NCBI RefSeq assembly: GCF_003710805.1
Contig: NZ_RHHB01000004.1
Location: 1 to 64,000 of the forward strand
Source of the DNA: Agromyces tardus
GTDB taxonomy: Bacteria; Actinomycetota; Actinomycetes; Actinomycetales; Microbacteriaceae
DNA: 64,000 nucleotides
Direction of reading: 5' to 3'
Shown here: piece after piece, positions 42,309 through 52,899 of the stretch
How the letters are laid out: the number at the start of each line of letters is the position of its first letter
Numbering within the stretch: the first letter of the stretch is position 1
Notes under the pieces: model-generated
What the model was told of the DNA's origin: nothing
Database searches by the model: none
The model's input: only the letters and a program-made list of their open reading frames with translations
Program-made: the position numbers and the translations under genes

Positions 42309-42688
42309 GGCGCGACCTCGGCGGCGGGGACGCCGGCTGGGAGCTCGGGCAGCCCGCCGCGGTCGACGAGCTGGCGATGCGTGGTCTCGAGGATCTCGCC
42401 GAGCAGGGCGCGGGCGACGCGGAGCAGGTCGGCGACCTGCGGATAGGCGAGGCGGTAGTACACGAGGCTGCCGCGGCGATCGGATTCGACCAGCCGATTG
42501 CGGCGCAGCACGGCGAGGTGCTGCGAGAGGTGCGACGCCTCGAGGGAGGTCGCGTCGAGCAGCTCGGAGACGGAGGCCTCGGGGGCCGCCGAGAGCACCT
42601 CGAGGATGCGGATGCGGATCGGGTGCGAGAGCCCCTTGAAGAGGCCGGCCTTCACCTCGTAGAGGGGGCGGTCGGAATCGGTCAGCAC
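42305..42688 (-). CDS. ArsR-family repressor
   Basis: A 127-residue winged-helix regulator: HPIRIRILEVLS, then recognition helix SLEASHLSQHLAVLRR and wing RRGSLVYYRL. No Cys residues are present, so classical thiolate metal sensing is unlikely. GTG 42688 follows GGAGG by 7 nt, better than ATG 42730 upstream. It is the first gene of the ArsR-SulP pair, with an AT-rich palindrome 28 nt upstream. Confidence 0.85.
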   Translation of the reverse strand: MLTDSDRPLYEVKAGLFKGLSHPIRIRILEVLSAAPEASVSELLDATSLEASHLSQHLAVLRRNRLVESDRRGSLVYYRLAYPQVADLLRVARALLGEILETTHRQLVDRGGLPELPAGVPAAEVAP

Positions 42689-42715
42689 GCGAGCGCCTCC
42701 TGCGGGTTTACGGAT

Positions 42716-42729
42716 TGATGAAATCATCA
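42716..42729 (-). promoter_or_regulatory. ArsR operator palindrome
   Basis: TGATGA-AA-TCATCA, AT-rich in a GC-rich setting, 28 nt before the ArsR start. A natural binding site for the ArsR protein over its own promoter. Confidence 0.55.
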
Positions 42730-42774
42730 TACCGCGAGCGCCCGAGCCTCAGGCACCTGCGCGGCATCCGCGGA

Positions 42775-43329
42775 TCAGACGCCGGGCCGGATCCACTCCG
42801 CGAACGTGGGCGCGCTCACGAAGGTCACGGTGTCGTCGTCGACGACCACGATCGGGGCGAGGCCGTTGCCGGGGTCGACCGGCCCGGTCCAGGCGCCGGG
42901 AACCGGGTCGTCGGTCTGCGTGTAGCCCGCCGCCGCGAGCGCGTTCGTCCAGGCCGTCGCGTCACCGGCGACCATCGCCTGGCGGACGTCGAGGATGATG
43001 TCCGACTGCGGCTTGCCCCACGAGCAGACGAGGCCGCCCTGCTCGGCGATCTGCCCGGCGATCGTGTCGGTCGCGGAGGACTCGCGCGGCACGAGTCCGT
43101 CGGCCTCGAGCTTGGTGTACGCGTCCGCCGTCAGCACGTCGTCGCACGTGGCGCCGGCAGTCGGCTCCTCGCTCGGCATCGCGGTCGCGGGTTCGGGCGA
43201 GGATGACCCCGCCGGCGCCGACGACGCGGTGTTGGTGGGGGCGTCGCCGCCGCCGGCGCAGCCGGTGAGCCCGAGGGCGAGGATCATGGCCGCGGCGGCG
43301 AGGGCGCGCGCAGCGTGGGTTCGAGTCAT
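42775..43329 (-). CDS. Lipoprotein, unknown function (DUF3558-like)
   Basis: A 184-residue lipoprotein with lipobox LTGC (about residues 21-24), a Ser/Thr/Pro-rich linker and a small globular domain holding CDDVLTADAY...VCSWGKP, which resembles DUF3558-type lipoproteins (two Cys likely in a disulfide). ATG 43329 lies 6 nt behind TACCGT, a leaderless start. Function unknown. Confidence 0.72.
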   Translation of the reverse strand: MTRTHAARALAAAAMILALGLTGCAGGGDAPTNTASSAPAGSSSPEPATAMPSEEPTAGATCDDVLTADAYTKLEADGLVPRESSATDTIAGQIAEQGGLVCSWGKPQSDIILDVRQAMVAGDATAWTNALAAAGYTQTDDPVPGAWTGPVDPGNGLAPIVVVDDDTVTFVSAPTFAEWIRPGV

Positions 43330-43419
43330 GCGCTTACGGTAACGGCCACGGGGCGCAACACGACACCGGGAGTCGACCCACCGCGGGATCGAGATGGGGA
43401 CACTGGAAACGCGCTGTGA

Positions 43420-43503
43420 GTTGAGTCGGGTGCGCTCAAGTTTCGAGTCGGCAACTTGACACCGTTCAGGGCCGCTGGAACACTTGAGCCATCGGGACTC
43501 AAG
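43420..43503 (+). promoter_or_regulatory. dnaK promoter with two HAIR operators
   Basis: HAIR 1 CTTGAGC-N7-ACTCAAG (43483-43503) and HAIR 2 GTTGAGT-N7-GCTCAAG (43420-43440) are HspR-binding inverted repeats whose centres are 63 bp apart. TTGACA (43456-43461) is the -35; the -10 (about 43479-43484) runs into HAIR 1, so HspR bound there blocks transcription. Confidence 0.9.
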
Positions 43504-43584
43504 TCTCGAAGAACATGACTTCGGTCGCAGGCCCGCAAGGCCGGGCCGACCGTCGAGGGGCACACGCGGCATCCGGTCGCCTGA

Positions 43585-45483
<1,899 letters not shown>

Positions 45484-45485
45484 TC

Positions 45486-46139
45486 ATGGCCTCCGACGAG
45501 AACCGGAACAACGAGGAGCCGGTCATCCGCGACAAGCGGCGGATCGACCCCGAGACGGGTGAGGTTCGCCAGCCGACGCCTGAGGCCGAAGGGGCGCCCG
45601 CGGAGGGCGCCCCCGAGGCCCCCGAGGCCGGCGGGGCTGCGGATGCCGCGGCATCCGGCACCGACGACGAGGACGTGCTCACCGTCGACGACATCCTGAA
45701 CGCGGCCCAGGCCGAGGTGCAGGAGCCGAGCGACGAGCACCTCGCGGACCTCAAGCGGGTCACCGCCGAGTACGCGAACTACCGCCGCCGCACCGAGGCG
45801 AACCGCGAGATCGAGCGCGAGCGCGCGGTCGGCGCGGCCGTCGCCGTGCTGCTGCCGGTGCTCGACGACCTCGACCGTGCCGAGAAGCACGGCGACCTCG
45901 AGGGCGACGCCCCGTTCGCCACGATCGCGGCCAAGCTGCGCGCGGCCACGGCCAAGCTCGGGCTCACGCCGTTCGGCGAGATCGGCGAGCCGTTCGATCC
46001 GCAGCGGCACGAGGCGATCTTCCAGCAGCCGTCCGACGAGGTCGAGGTCGAGACGGTCGCCGACGTCGTCGAGACGGGCTACCTGCTCGGCGGCACCATG
46101 CTGCGCGTCGCGAAGGTGGTCGTGAAGACCCCGCAGTGA
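45486..46139 (+). CDS. grpE: Nucleotide exchange factor GrpE
   Basis: A 217-residue GrpE: disordered acidic N-terminus (about 75 residues), coiled coil around LADLKRVTAEYANYRRRTEANREIE (split here only as a landmark at nt 45747-45815), and the C-terminal beta domain (FDPQRHEAIFQQ). It exchanges ADP on DnaK. It starts 2 bp after dnaK. Confidence 0.97.
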   Translation: MASDENRNNEEPVIRDKRRIDPETGEVRQPTPEAEGAPAEGAPEAPEAGGAADAAASGTDDEDVLTVDDILNAAQAEVQEPSDEHLADLKRVTAEYANYRRRTEANREIERERAVGAAVAVLLPVLDDLDRAEKHGDLEGDAPFATIAAKLRAATAKLGLTPFGEIGEPFDPQRHEAIFQQPSDEVEVETVADVVETGYLLGGTMLRVAKVVVKTPQ

Positions 46140-46149
46140 CGACTCCGCC

Positions 46150-46239
46150 GATCGAGTAGCGCCGCCCGCAGGGTGACGCGCATCGAGACCCGACACGAGG
46201 TCCCGATACGCGTCCGGCTCCGCCGGGCGCTACTCGACC
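46150..46239 (+). repeat. Palindromic repeat pair between grpE and dnaJ
   Basis: Units at 46150-46190 and 46199-46239 in facing orientation, ending GACC at 46236-46239, fill most of the 137-bp grpE-dnaJ gap and can form a large hairpin. It may lower readthrough into dnaJ-hspR. Confidence 0.8.
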
Positions 46240-46276
46240 GGCGACATATCCGGCAGACTCGAGAAAGGAGGCGCCG

Positions 46277-47287
46277 ATGGCCAGTCAGGATTGGTTCGAC
46301 AAGGACTTCTACGCGATCCTCGGCGTCTCGAAGGACGCGAGCGACGCCGACATCAAGAAGGCCTACCGCAAGCTCGCCCGCAAGTACCACCCCGACCAGA
46401 ACCCCGGCGACGCGGCTTCCGAGGCGAAGTTCAAGGAGCTGAGCGAGGCGCACTCCGTGCTCGCCGACCCCGAGGAGCGCAAGGAGTACGACGCCATCCG
46501 CGCCATGGGCTCGGGCGCCCGCTTCACCGCGCCCGGCGGCGGCGGCGGGGCCGGCGGCTTCGAGGACGTCTTCGGCAACATGTTCGGCGGCGGCGCGGGT
46601 CGCGGCGGCGGAACCCAGTACACGTTCCGCCAGGGCGGAGGCGGCGACTACGACGACCTGCTCGGCGGCCTGTTCGGCAGCGGCCGCTTCGGCCAGACCA
46701 CGGGCGGCTACCGCGGCTTCGGCGGGCCGACGAGGGGGCGCGACGTCACGGCGTCGACGACGCTCGACTTCCTCACCGCCACCCAGGGCGACCGCATCAC
46801 GCTGCAGACCTCCGAGGGTCGCGAGATCACCGTGAACGTGCCCGCCGGCGTCGCCGACGGGCAGAAGATCCGGCTGCGCGGCAAGGGCCACCCCTCGCCC
46901 GACGGCGGCGAGCCCGGCGACATCGTGCTCACCGTCACGGTGCGCAAGCACCCGGTCTTCGAGCGCGACGGCCTCAACCTGCGCGTCACGGTGCCGGTGA
47001 CCTTCGCCGAGGCCGCCCTCGGCGCCACGATCCAGGTGCCCACCCTCGGCGGCGAGCCCGTGAAGCTCAAGATCGCACCGGGAACCCCGAGCGGCCGCGT
47101 GCTGCGGGTCAAGGGGCGGGGCGTGCACACCAACAAGGGCACGGGCGACCTGCTCGCCGTCGTGCAGGTCGCCGTGCCGTCGCACCTGTCGAAGGACGCC
47201 GAGGAGAAGCTGCGCGAGTTCGTCTCCGAGCTGCCCGACGAGAACCCGCGCGACGACCTGCTCGCCAAGGCGAGGCGCTCGTCGTGA
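46277..47287 (+). CDS. dnaJ: J-domain co-chaperone DnaJ without zinc finger
   Basis: A 336-residue DnaJ: J-domain residues 9-75 with HPD, Gly/Phe-rich stretch (85-155), then C-terminal beta-sandwich domains. The four CxxCxGxG zinc-finger repeats of classical DnaJ are absent, making it a class B type. AAAGGAGG precedes the ATG. The J-domain stimulates DnaK ATPase. Confidence 0.95.
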   Translation: MASQDWFDKDFYAILGVSKDASDADIKKAYRKLARKYHPDQNPGDAASEAKFKELSEAHSVLADPEERKEYDAIRAMGSGARFTAPGGGGGAGGFEDVFGNMFGGGAGRGGGTQYTFRQGGGGDYDDLLGGLFGSGRFGQTTGGYRGFGGPTRGRDVTASTTLDFLTATQGDRITLQTSEGREITVNVPAGVADGQKIRLRGKGHPSPDGGEPGDIVLTVTVRKHPVFERDGLNLRVTVPVTFAEAALGATIQVPTLGGEPVKLKIAPGTPSGRVLRVKGRGVHTNKGTGDLLAVVQVAVPSHLSKDAEEKLREFVSELPDENPRDDLLAKARRSS

Positions 47288-47703
47288 GCATGAACGAGGC
47301 GAGCCCGCTGTTCGTGATCTCGGTCGCGGCCGAGCTCGCGGGGATGCATCCGCAGACCCTGCGGCAGTACGACCGGCTAGGGCTCGTCTCGCCCACCCGC
47401 ACGGCGGGCAAGTCGCGCCGGTACTCCATGCGCGACGTCTCGCAGCTGCGCGAGATCGCCCAGCTCTCGAGCGAGGGCGTGAGCCTCGAGGGGATCCGCC
47501 GCGTGCTCGGCCTCGAAGACCGGGTGGCGGAGCTCGAGCAGCGCGTCCGCGAGCTCGAGGGCGCGCTCGCCGACGAGATGCTGAACCGCCCGGGTCGCCG
47601 CGTGTTCGCGGCGGGAGCCGCGGGCGACGTGGTCTCGATGCGCGCCGGCACCCGCGTGCGGCGCGAGAACGCCATCGTCGTCTGGCGTCCGCTCGAACGC
47701 TGA
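47284..47703 (+). CDS. hspR: Heat-shock repressor HspR (MerR family)
   Basis: A 139-residue MerR-like repressor: [20 protein letters not shown] is the HspR recognition helix, with a coiled coil near 80-100. It represses the dnaK operon by binding HAIR sites and needs DnaK as co-repressor. GTG 47284 overlaps the dnaJ stop; ATG 47290 is equally possible. Confidence 0.93.
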   Translation: MSMNEASPLFVISVAAELAGMHPQTLRQYDRLGLVSPTRTAGKSRRYSMRDVSQLREIAQLSSEGVSLEGIRRVLGLEDRVAELEQRVRELEGALADEMLNRPGRRVFAAGAAGDVVSMRAGTRVRRENAIVVWRPLER

Positions 47704-47717
47704 GCGCGCTCCGCGAT

Positions 47718-47757
47718 CGGGCCGTGACGCCGCCCCAGTCCGGGGGTGAACGGCCCG
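47718..47757 (+). terminator. Terminator-like hairpin after hspR
   Basis: CGGGCCGT (47718-47725) pairs exactly with ACGGCCCG (47750-47757); the loop contains CCCC-N5-GGGG. It lies 15 bp after the hspR stop. Confidence 0.55.
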
Positions 47758-47856
47758 GCGCCGCCCCGAACCGGGCCGGATCGCATTGTGCGGCCGGGCG
47801 GTCGGTGGGACGATGAGGCATCCTCTGCGCAGCATCCGTCTTGTGTGGGAGCGTCC

Positions 47857-50346
47857 ATGGCCGCATCGTCCGAGCCCGCAACGTCCGTCGCCGAGAGTGC
47901 ATCCGGCACGCCCGAGTACGTCGACGCGGTCGTGATCGGCTCCGGTTTCGGCGGCTCCGTGACCGCGTACCGGCTCGCCGAGGCCGGACGATCCGTCATC
48001 CTCATGGAACGCGGACACGCGTACCCGCCGGGCACGTTCGCGCGCACGCCGATCGAGTTCGCCGAGAACTTCTGGTCGCCCGCCGACGAGCTCTACGGGC
48101 TCTTCGAGACGTGGAGCTTCCGGGGCCTCGAGGGACTCGTCTCGTCGGGCCTCGGCGGCGGCTCGCTCATCTACGCGAACGTGCTGCTGCGCAAGGACCC
48201 GGAGTGGTTCGTGCACGACTCGCCCCTCCCGGGCGGGGGGTACGAGAACTGGCCGATCGGCCGCGAGGACCTCGACCCGTACTACGACCGCGTCGAGCGG
48301 ATGCTGGATGCGACGCCGTACCCGTACCACGACACCCCGAAGACCGAGACGTTCGCCCTCGCCGCGAAGGCCGCGGGGCACGAGCCGTTCCGGCCGCCGC
48401 TCGCGGTGACGTTCACCGGCCGGGACGGCGAGCTCGGCGGGTACCTGCCGATCGAGCCGAAGCCGTACGGCAACATCCACGGCCGCATGCGCTACACGTG
48501 CGCCCTGTCGGGCGAGTGCGACATCGGCTGCAACTCCGGCGCGAAGAACTCGCTCGACCACACCTACGTGTCGGCCGCAGCGCACCACGGCGCCGACGTT
48601 CGCACGCTGCACGAGGTGCGCGGCTTCCGTCCGGTCGACGGCATGTGGGAGGTGCGGTACCGCCGGCATCGCCCGAACGAGGGTCCCCCCGTCGAGGGCA
48701 CGGTGCGCGCCGCGCGGGTGGTGCTCGGCGCCGGCACATTCGGTTCCACCTACCTGCTGCTGAAGAACCGCGCCTCGCTGCCCGGTCTCTCGCCGGCCCT
48801 CGGCAGCCGGTTCTCGGGCAACGGCGACCTGCTCGGCTTCCTCATGGGCGCGAAGGAGCAGATCGACAAGGTGGCCAGGGCGCGCCGCATCACGGGCAGC
48901 CGCGGACCCGTGATCACGAGCGCGATCCGCATCGGCGACCGCGTCGACGGCGACGGCAGCGCCGGGCGCGGCTACTACGTGCAGGAGGCCGGCTACCCGG
49001 GCTTCCTCAACTGGATGATCGAGACCGCGCAGCTGAAGTCGGTCGTGTCCCGGTCGACGCGCGTCGCCCTGCGGATGCTCGCGAACCGACTGAGCATGCG
49101 GGGCGAGTCGAACATCTCGGGCGACCTCGCGAACGTGCTCGGCCGCACCGCACTGTCGACGAGCTCGCTGCCGGTGCTCGGCATGGGGCGCGACGTTCCC
49201 GACGGGAAGATGTACCTCGACCGCGGCCGTCTCGCCGTCGACTGGACCACGACGACGTCGATCGACTACTTCGCGGCGATGCGCGAGACGATGTCGAAGT
49301 TCGCCGAGGAGCTCGGCGCGAAGTACGTCGACAACCCGCTGTGGTGGGCGAAGCGCGTCATCACGGTGCATCCGCTGGGCGGGGCGCCCATGGGGCGCAA
49401 CCACTTCGAGGGCGTCGTCGACGAGTGGGGCGGGGTGTTCGGGCATCCGGGTCTCTCCGTCGTCGACGGCGCGGCGATGCCCGGCCCCGTCGGCCCCAAC
49501 CCGTCGCTCACGATCGCGGCGTTCGCGGACCGGGCGGCCGACCACGCACTCGAGCAGTGGCCGAAGTCCCGCCGGCGCCGCCGGCGCACCGACGCGACGC
49601 AGCCCGCCACGGGCGCATCGCAACCGACCGGAGGGATGTCGCCCATGGACGCGAACGCAGCGGAGCAGCCCGGGCCGGGCGGACCGAGCGGGAACGGCGC
49701 CGTCGCGACATCCGTCGCCTTCACCGAGCAGATGAAGGGGTTCTTCGTGCTCGGCCAGGGCGAGCCGCGATCCGCCGCGCAGGATGCGCGCGTACGCGAC
49801 GAGCGCATGATGTTCGAGCTCACGATCACGGCGCCCGACATCGACGAGTTCGTCTCGGGCGACGCGCACGAGGGCACCGCGAGCGGATACCTCGAATCCG
49901 ACGCGCTCGGCGGGCGACTCGAGGTCGAGCGCGGCTGGTTCAACCTGTTCGTGCTGGCGGGCCACGAAGAGGACCGCCTCATGAAGTACCGCCTCTGGCT
50001 GACGACCGAGGGCGGCTCGCCCGTCACCTTCGTGGGCTACAAGGAGGTGCGCGACGACCCCGGGTTCGACCTCTGGGAGGACACCACCACGCTCTTCGTG
50101 CAGGTGCTCGACGGGCACGTGCCGCCCGGCACGGATGTCGCGGCCACGGGCCTGCTCGACCCGGACGACCCGTCCGTGCTCGGCGCCGGCGTGCTGCGGA
50201 TCAAGCCGCTCGACTTCGCCGAGCAGATGACGACGTTCACCACGACCGGACCGGGCGGCGCGCAGGCGATCGCCCGGTTCGGCGGGCTCTTCCTCGGCAA
50301 GCTCTGGAGCACCTACGGACGGCTGGCACGAGCGGAGGACGCATGA
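47857..50346 (+). CDS. GMC oxidoreductase (cholesterol oxidase-like) fused to a C-terminal domain
   Basis: An 829-residue flavoenzyme. GSGFGG (residues 28-33) binds FAD; C-terminal HPLGGAPMG and PGPVGPNPSLTIAA are GMC motifs. A CALSGECDIGCNSGAKNS segment is typical of the cholesterol oxidase-like branch. A proline/arginine-rich linker (569-620) joins an unnamed domain (623-829: FTEQMKGFFVLGQ, GYKEVRDDPGFDLWEDTTTLF) that is also seen with steroid oxidases. GGGAG precedes the ATG. It oxidises an alcohol, perhaps a sterol. Stop overlaps the next gene. Confidence 0.85.
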   Translation: MAASSEPATSVAESASGTPEYVDAVVIGSGFGGSVTAYRLAEAGRSVILMERGHAYPPGTFARTPIEFAENFWSPADELYGLFETWSFRGLEGLVSSGLGGGSLIYANVLLRKDPEWFVHDSPLPGGGYENWPIGREDLDPYYDRVERMLDATPYPYHDTPKTETFALAAKAAGHEPFRPPLAVTFTGRDGELGGYLPIEPKPYGNIHGRMRYTCALSGECDIGCNSGAKNSLDHTYVSAAAHHGADVRTLHEVRGFRPVDGMWEVRYRRHRPNEGPPVEGTVRAARVVLGAGTFGSTYLLLKNRASLPGLSPALGSRFSGNGDLLGFLMGAKEQIDKVARARRITGSRGPVITSAIRIGDRVDGDGSAGRGYYVQEAGYPGFLNWMIETAQLKSVVSRSTRVALRMLANRLSMRGESNISGDLANVLGRTALSTSSLPVLGMGRDVPDGKMYLDRGRLAVDWTTTTSIDYFAAMRETMSKFAEELGAKYVDNPLWWAKRVITVHPLGGAPMGRNHFEGVVDEWGGVFGHPGLSVVDGAAMPGPVGPNPSLTIAAFADRAADHALEQWPKSRRRRRRTDATQPATGASQPTGGMSPMDANAAEQPGPGGPSGNGAVATSVAFTEQMKGFFVLGQGEPRSAAQDARVRDERMMFELTITAPDIDEFVSGDAHEGTASGYLESDALGGRLEVERGWFNLFVLAGHEEDRLMKYRLWLTTEGGSPVTFVGYKEVRDDPGFDLWEDTTTLFVQVLDGHVPPGTDVAATGLLDPDDPSVLGAGVLRIKPLDFAEQMTTFTTTGPGGAQAIARFGGLFLGKLWSTYGRLARAEDA

Positions 50347-51401
50347 CCGTCGAGACCCCGACGCCGCGCACGACGCGCGACGACCAGCACACCGAGCACA
50401 TCCCGTTCCTGGCCGACGACGGCCAGTACCTCACGATGCTGCACGTCGAGAATCCCGCGATCACGCCCACGCGGGGCCCCGTGCTGCTCGTGCACGGGGC
50501 GGGCGTGCGCGCCGAGATCTTCCGCCCGCCGATCCCGCGCACGCTCGTCGACGCGCTGCTCGACGACGGCTTCGACGTCTGGATGCTCAACTGGCGGGCG
50601 TCGATCGACCTCGAGCCCGTGGCGTGGACCCTCGACGACGCCGCGGTGTACGACTACCCGGCCGCAGTGCGGCTCGTGCGCGAGCGCACGGGCGCCGACA
50701 CGGTCAAGGCCTTCGTGCACTGCCAGGGCTCCACGTCGTTCACGATGTCGGCCATCTCGGGGTTGCTGCCCGACGTGTCGACGATCGTCACGAACGCGGT
50801 GTCGCTGCACACGGTGCTGCCCGCCGGGTCGCGGTTCAAGATCCTCGGGCTCGCGCCCACCATCGAACGGATGTCGCCGACGCTCTCGCCGCGGTGGGGG
50901 TACATGTCGGAGGGTCCGTTCTCGCGGCTCCTGCGGGCGTGGGTCACGGCGACGCATCCGGAGTGCGACAACCCCGTGTGCGCCATGGTGAGCTTCACCT
51001 ACGGCAGCGGTCACCCCGCGCTGTGGGCGCACCGCAACATCGACGCCGCCACGCACGACTGGATCACCGGCGAGTTCGCGGGCGCCCCGATGACGTTCTT
51101 CATGCAGATGCGCGAGTGCGTGCGCGCCGGGCACCTCGTGCCCGCCGGCACGGCACCCGGAGTGCTCCCCGACCTCCTGGCGCGCCCGAGGACCGACGCG
51201 CGCTTCGTCTTCATCGCGGGGGAGGACAACCGCTGCTTCCTCGTCGAGAGCCAGCAGCGCAGCTTCGACCACTTCGATGCGCTGGCGCCGGGGAAGCACG
51301 CGCTGCACCGCATCCCGGGCTACGGGCACCTCGACGTGATCTTCGGTGCGAACGCGTGGCGCGACACGCATCCGATCATCGTGGACGAGTTGCGGCGCTG
51401 A
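50343..51401 (+). CDS. Alpha/beta hydrolase with putative Cys nucleophile
   Basis: A 352-residue hydrolase translated with the GMC gene (ATGA). The nucleophile elbow is FVHCQGST: C127 occupies the position normally held by Ser in GxSxG. Acid in AGEDNRCF (about 294) and His in GYGHLDVIFG (about 328). Cys nucleophiles occur in PHA synthase-like enzymes; the reaction here is unknown, likely acting on products of the GMC oxidase. Confidence 0.82.
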   Translation: MTVETPTPRTTRDDQHTEHIPFLADDGQYLTMLHVENPAITPTRGPVLLVHGAGVRAEIFRPPIPRTLVDALLDDGFDVWMLNWRASIDLEPVAWTLDDAAVYDYPAAVRLVRERTGADTVKAFVHCQGSTSFTMSAISGLLPDVSTIVTNAVSLHTVLPAGSRFKILGLAPTIERMSPTLSPRWGYMSEGPFSRLLRAWVTATHPECDNPVCAMVSFTYGSGHPALWAHRNIDAATHDWITGEFAGAPMTFFMQMRECVRAGHLVPAGTAPGVLPDLLARPRTDARFVFIAGEDNRCFLVESQQRSFDHFDALAPGKHALHRIPGYGHLDVIFGANAWRDTHPIIVDELRR

Positions 51402-51409
51402 GGCGTCGG

Positions 51410-51443
51410 GGTCTCGAGACGGGCGCGGGCGCCCTCCTCGACC
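51410..51443. repeat. Palindromic repeat between convergent genes
   Basis: A 34-bp unit, GGTCTCGAGAC to CCTCGACC, with the perfect stem GGGCGC-GG-GCGCCC. It lies between the convergent hydrolase and 51465 genes and probably serves as a bidirectional terminator. Confidence 0.75.
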
Positions 51444-51464
51444 TGCACAATCGGGCAGACGCTG

Positions 51465-52181
51465 CTAGCGACCCCAGGCCGACGGGGGTGCCTCGACGAC
51501 CGGCACGGGCGTGGTGGTCCAGTTGGCGCCGTAGCCGTAATGGCTCGTCGCCCACGGCGACGCCCAGATCGCCTGGGCGGTGCGCTCGGCGGAGCTGCCG
51601 TCGGCGAGGCCCGCGGCGATGTCGGCGTACACCGACCGCTGCAGGTTCTCGGCCGCGTAGTATGCCGCGGTGTCGAGGGTGTCGTAGCTGCCGAGGCCGC
51701 TGCCGCCGCCCGAACCCTGCCCGTTGTTCATCGGGTTGTTGCGGTTGAACCAGTTGTCGGGGCCGTTCTCCTCGCGCATCCACTGCACCATGACGGTGAC
51801 GTTCGCGTCGGTGAGCGGCCATCCGCCGTACACGAGCACGAGCTTCGCCCAGTCGTAGTTGGTACCGCCTGCGACGAGCGTCTGCGTGCCCGTCTCGGCG
51901 ACGTACGACTCGCGCGACAGGGCGGGCGTGCTCACGTCGCCGTCGACGCGCACGTCCTGCACGTCGCCGTCGACGAATGCGCTCACCGAGGCGGCATGGG
52001 CGACGTCGACCGGCCGCTGCAGGGGCGCGATCGCGAAGGTCGCGACGATCGCGAACGTGGCCGCCGCGGAGAGCGGGGCGATGATGCGCCGAAGGATGCC
52101 GCGGGCAGGACGCATACGGCTCGCGACCCTGTGAGGTGTCGCGCGCCGCGCCCCCCGTGGTCGTCGCCTGGTGTCCCGCAT
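51465..52181 (-). CDS. Secreted lysozyme-like/unknown protein
   Basis: About 238 residues with a signal peptide (hydrophobic stretch AAATFAIVATFAIAPL). The exported part reads NYDWAKLVLVYGGWPLTDAN, NNPMNNGQGS and AIWASPWATSHYGYGANW, suggestive of a lysozyme-like peptidoglycan hydrolase fold; the catalytic Glu may be in MREENGPDN. ATG 52181 has TACCCT upstream; ATG 52115 would give a shorter signal peptide. Confidence 0.55.
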   Translation of the reverse strand: MRDTRRRPRGARRATPHRVASRMRPARGILRRIIAPLSAAATFAIVATFAIAPLQRPVDVAHAASVSAFVDGDVQDVRVDGDVSTPALSRESYVAETGTQTLVAGGTNYDWAKLVLVYGGWPLTDANVTVMVQWMREENGPDNWFNRNNPMNNGQGSGGGSGLGSYDTLDTAAYYAAENLQRSVYADIAAGLADGSSAERTAQAIWASPWATSHYGYGANWTTTPVPVVEAPPSAWGR

Positions 52182-52227
52182 CCGGGGCCGAGGGTAGCAA
52201 ACCCGCCTGCGAACCGCATCCGCACCG

Positions 52228-52899
52228 TCAGCCGGCGGTGGCCTCGCCCCGCCCGAGCCCGGCGTCGCGGGCCTTCACGATCGCCTGCGCCCGGTCGGCG
52301 ACCTGCAGTTTCGCGAAGATGTTCGACACGTTGTTGCGCACGGTCTTCGGAGACAGGAACAGTTCGTGCGCGATGGCCGGGTTGCTGCGGCCGGCGGCCA
52401 CGAGGTCGAGGATCTCCCGTTCGCGACGGGTGAGCTCCGGGAACGCGCCCGCGGGATCCTCCGACACGGCGAGACGGGCGAAGTAGGCGCCGATCCGCTG
52501 GGCGACGCCCGGACCGAAGAGCGCCTCCCCCGCTGCCACGCCGCGTACCGCCCGCGCCACGTCGTCCTGGCGCGCCCCCTTGAGCACGTAGCCGCGCGCA
52601 CCGGCGCGCATCGCCTGGAACACGGTGTCGTCGTCCTCGGCCATCGTCAGCATGAGCACGGCGAGATGCGGATGTCGCGCCGTGAGCTGCCGCGTCGCGG
52701 CGATGCCGTCGAGTACCGGCATCTGCACGTCCATCACGACGACGTCGGGCAGGAGCTCGTCGACCACGACGATCGCCTCGGCCCCGTCGGCGGCGACGCC
52801 GACGACCTCGAGGTCGGGCACCGATGAGAGCGCCTGCCCCAGTCCGTCGCGGTAGAGCGGGTGGTCGTCGACGACGACGATGCGGATCGCCTCGGTCAT
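52228..52899 (-). CDS. Response regulator, NarL/LuxR family
   Basis: A 223-residue regulator. Receiver: D11-D12 acidic pair, phospho-acceptor D57 (VVMDVQMP). LuxR-type helix-turn-helix at residues 158-200 (LTRREREILDLVAAGRSNPA). AAGGAGG precedes the ATG, which overlaps the kinase stop (ATGA). It is phosphorylated by the kinase encoded upstream; targets unknown. Confidence 0.92.
   Translation of the reverse strand: MTEAIRIVVVDDHPLYRDGLGQALSSVPDLEVVGVAADGAEAIVVVDELLPDVVVMDVQMPVLDGIAATRQLTARHPHLAVLMLTMAEDDDTVFQAMRAGARGYVLKGARQDDVARAVRGVAAGEALFGPGVAQRIGAYFARLAVSEDPAGAFPELTRREREILDLVAAGRSNPAIAHELFLSPKTVRNNVSNIFAKLQVADRAQAIVKARDAGLGRGEATAG

Noticed and set aside
49638-50346. Separate gene for the C-terminal domain of the GMC protein, starting at an internal ATG
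   Set aside because: The frame is continuous, there is no stop, and no strong ribosome binding site before the internal Met; a fusion with linker is simpler.
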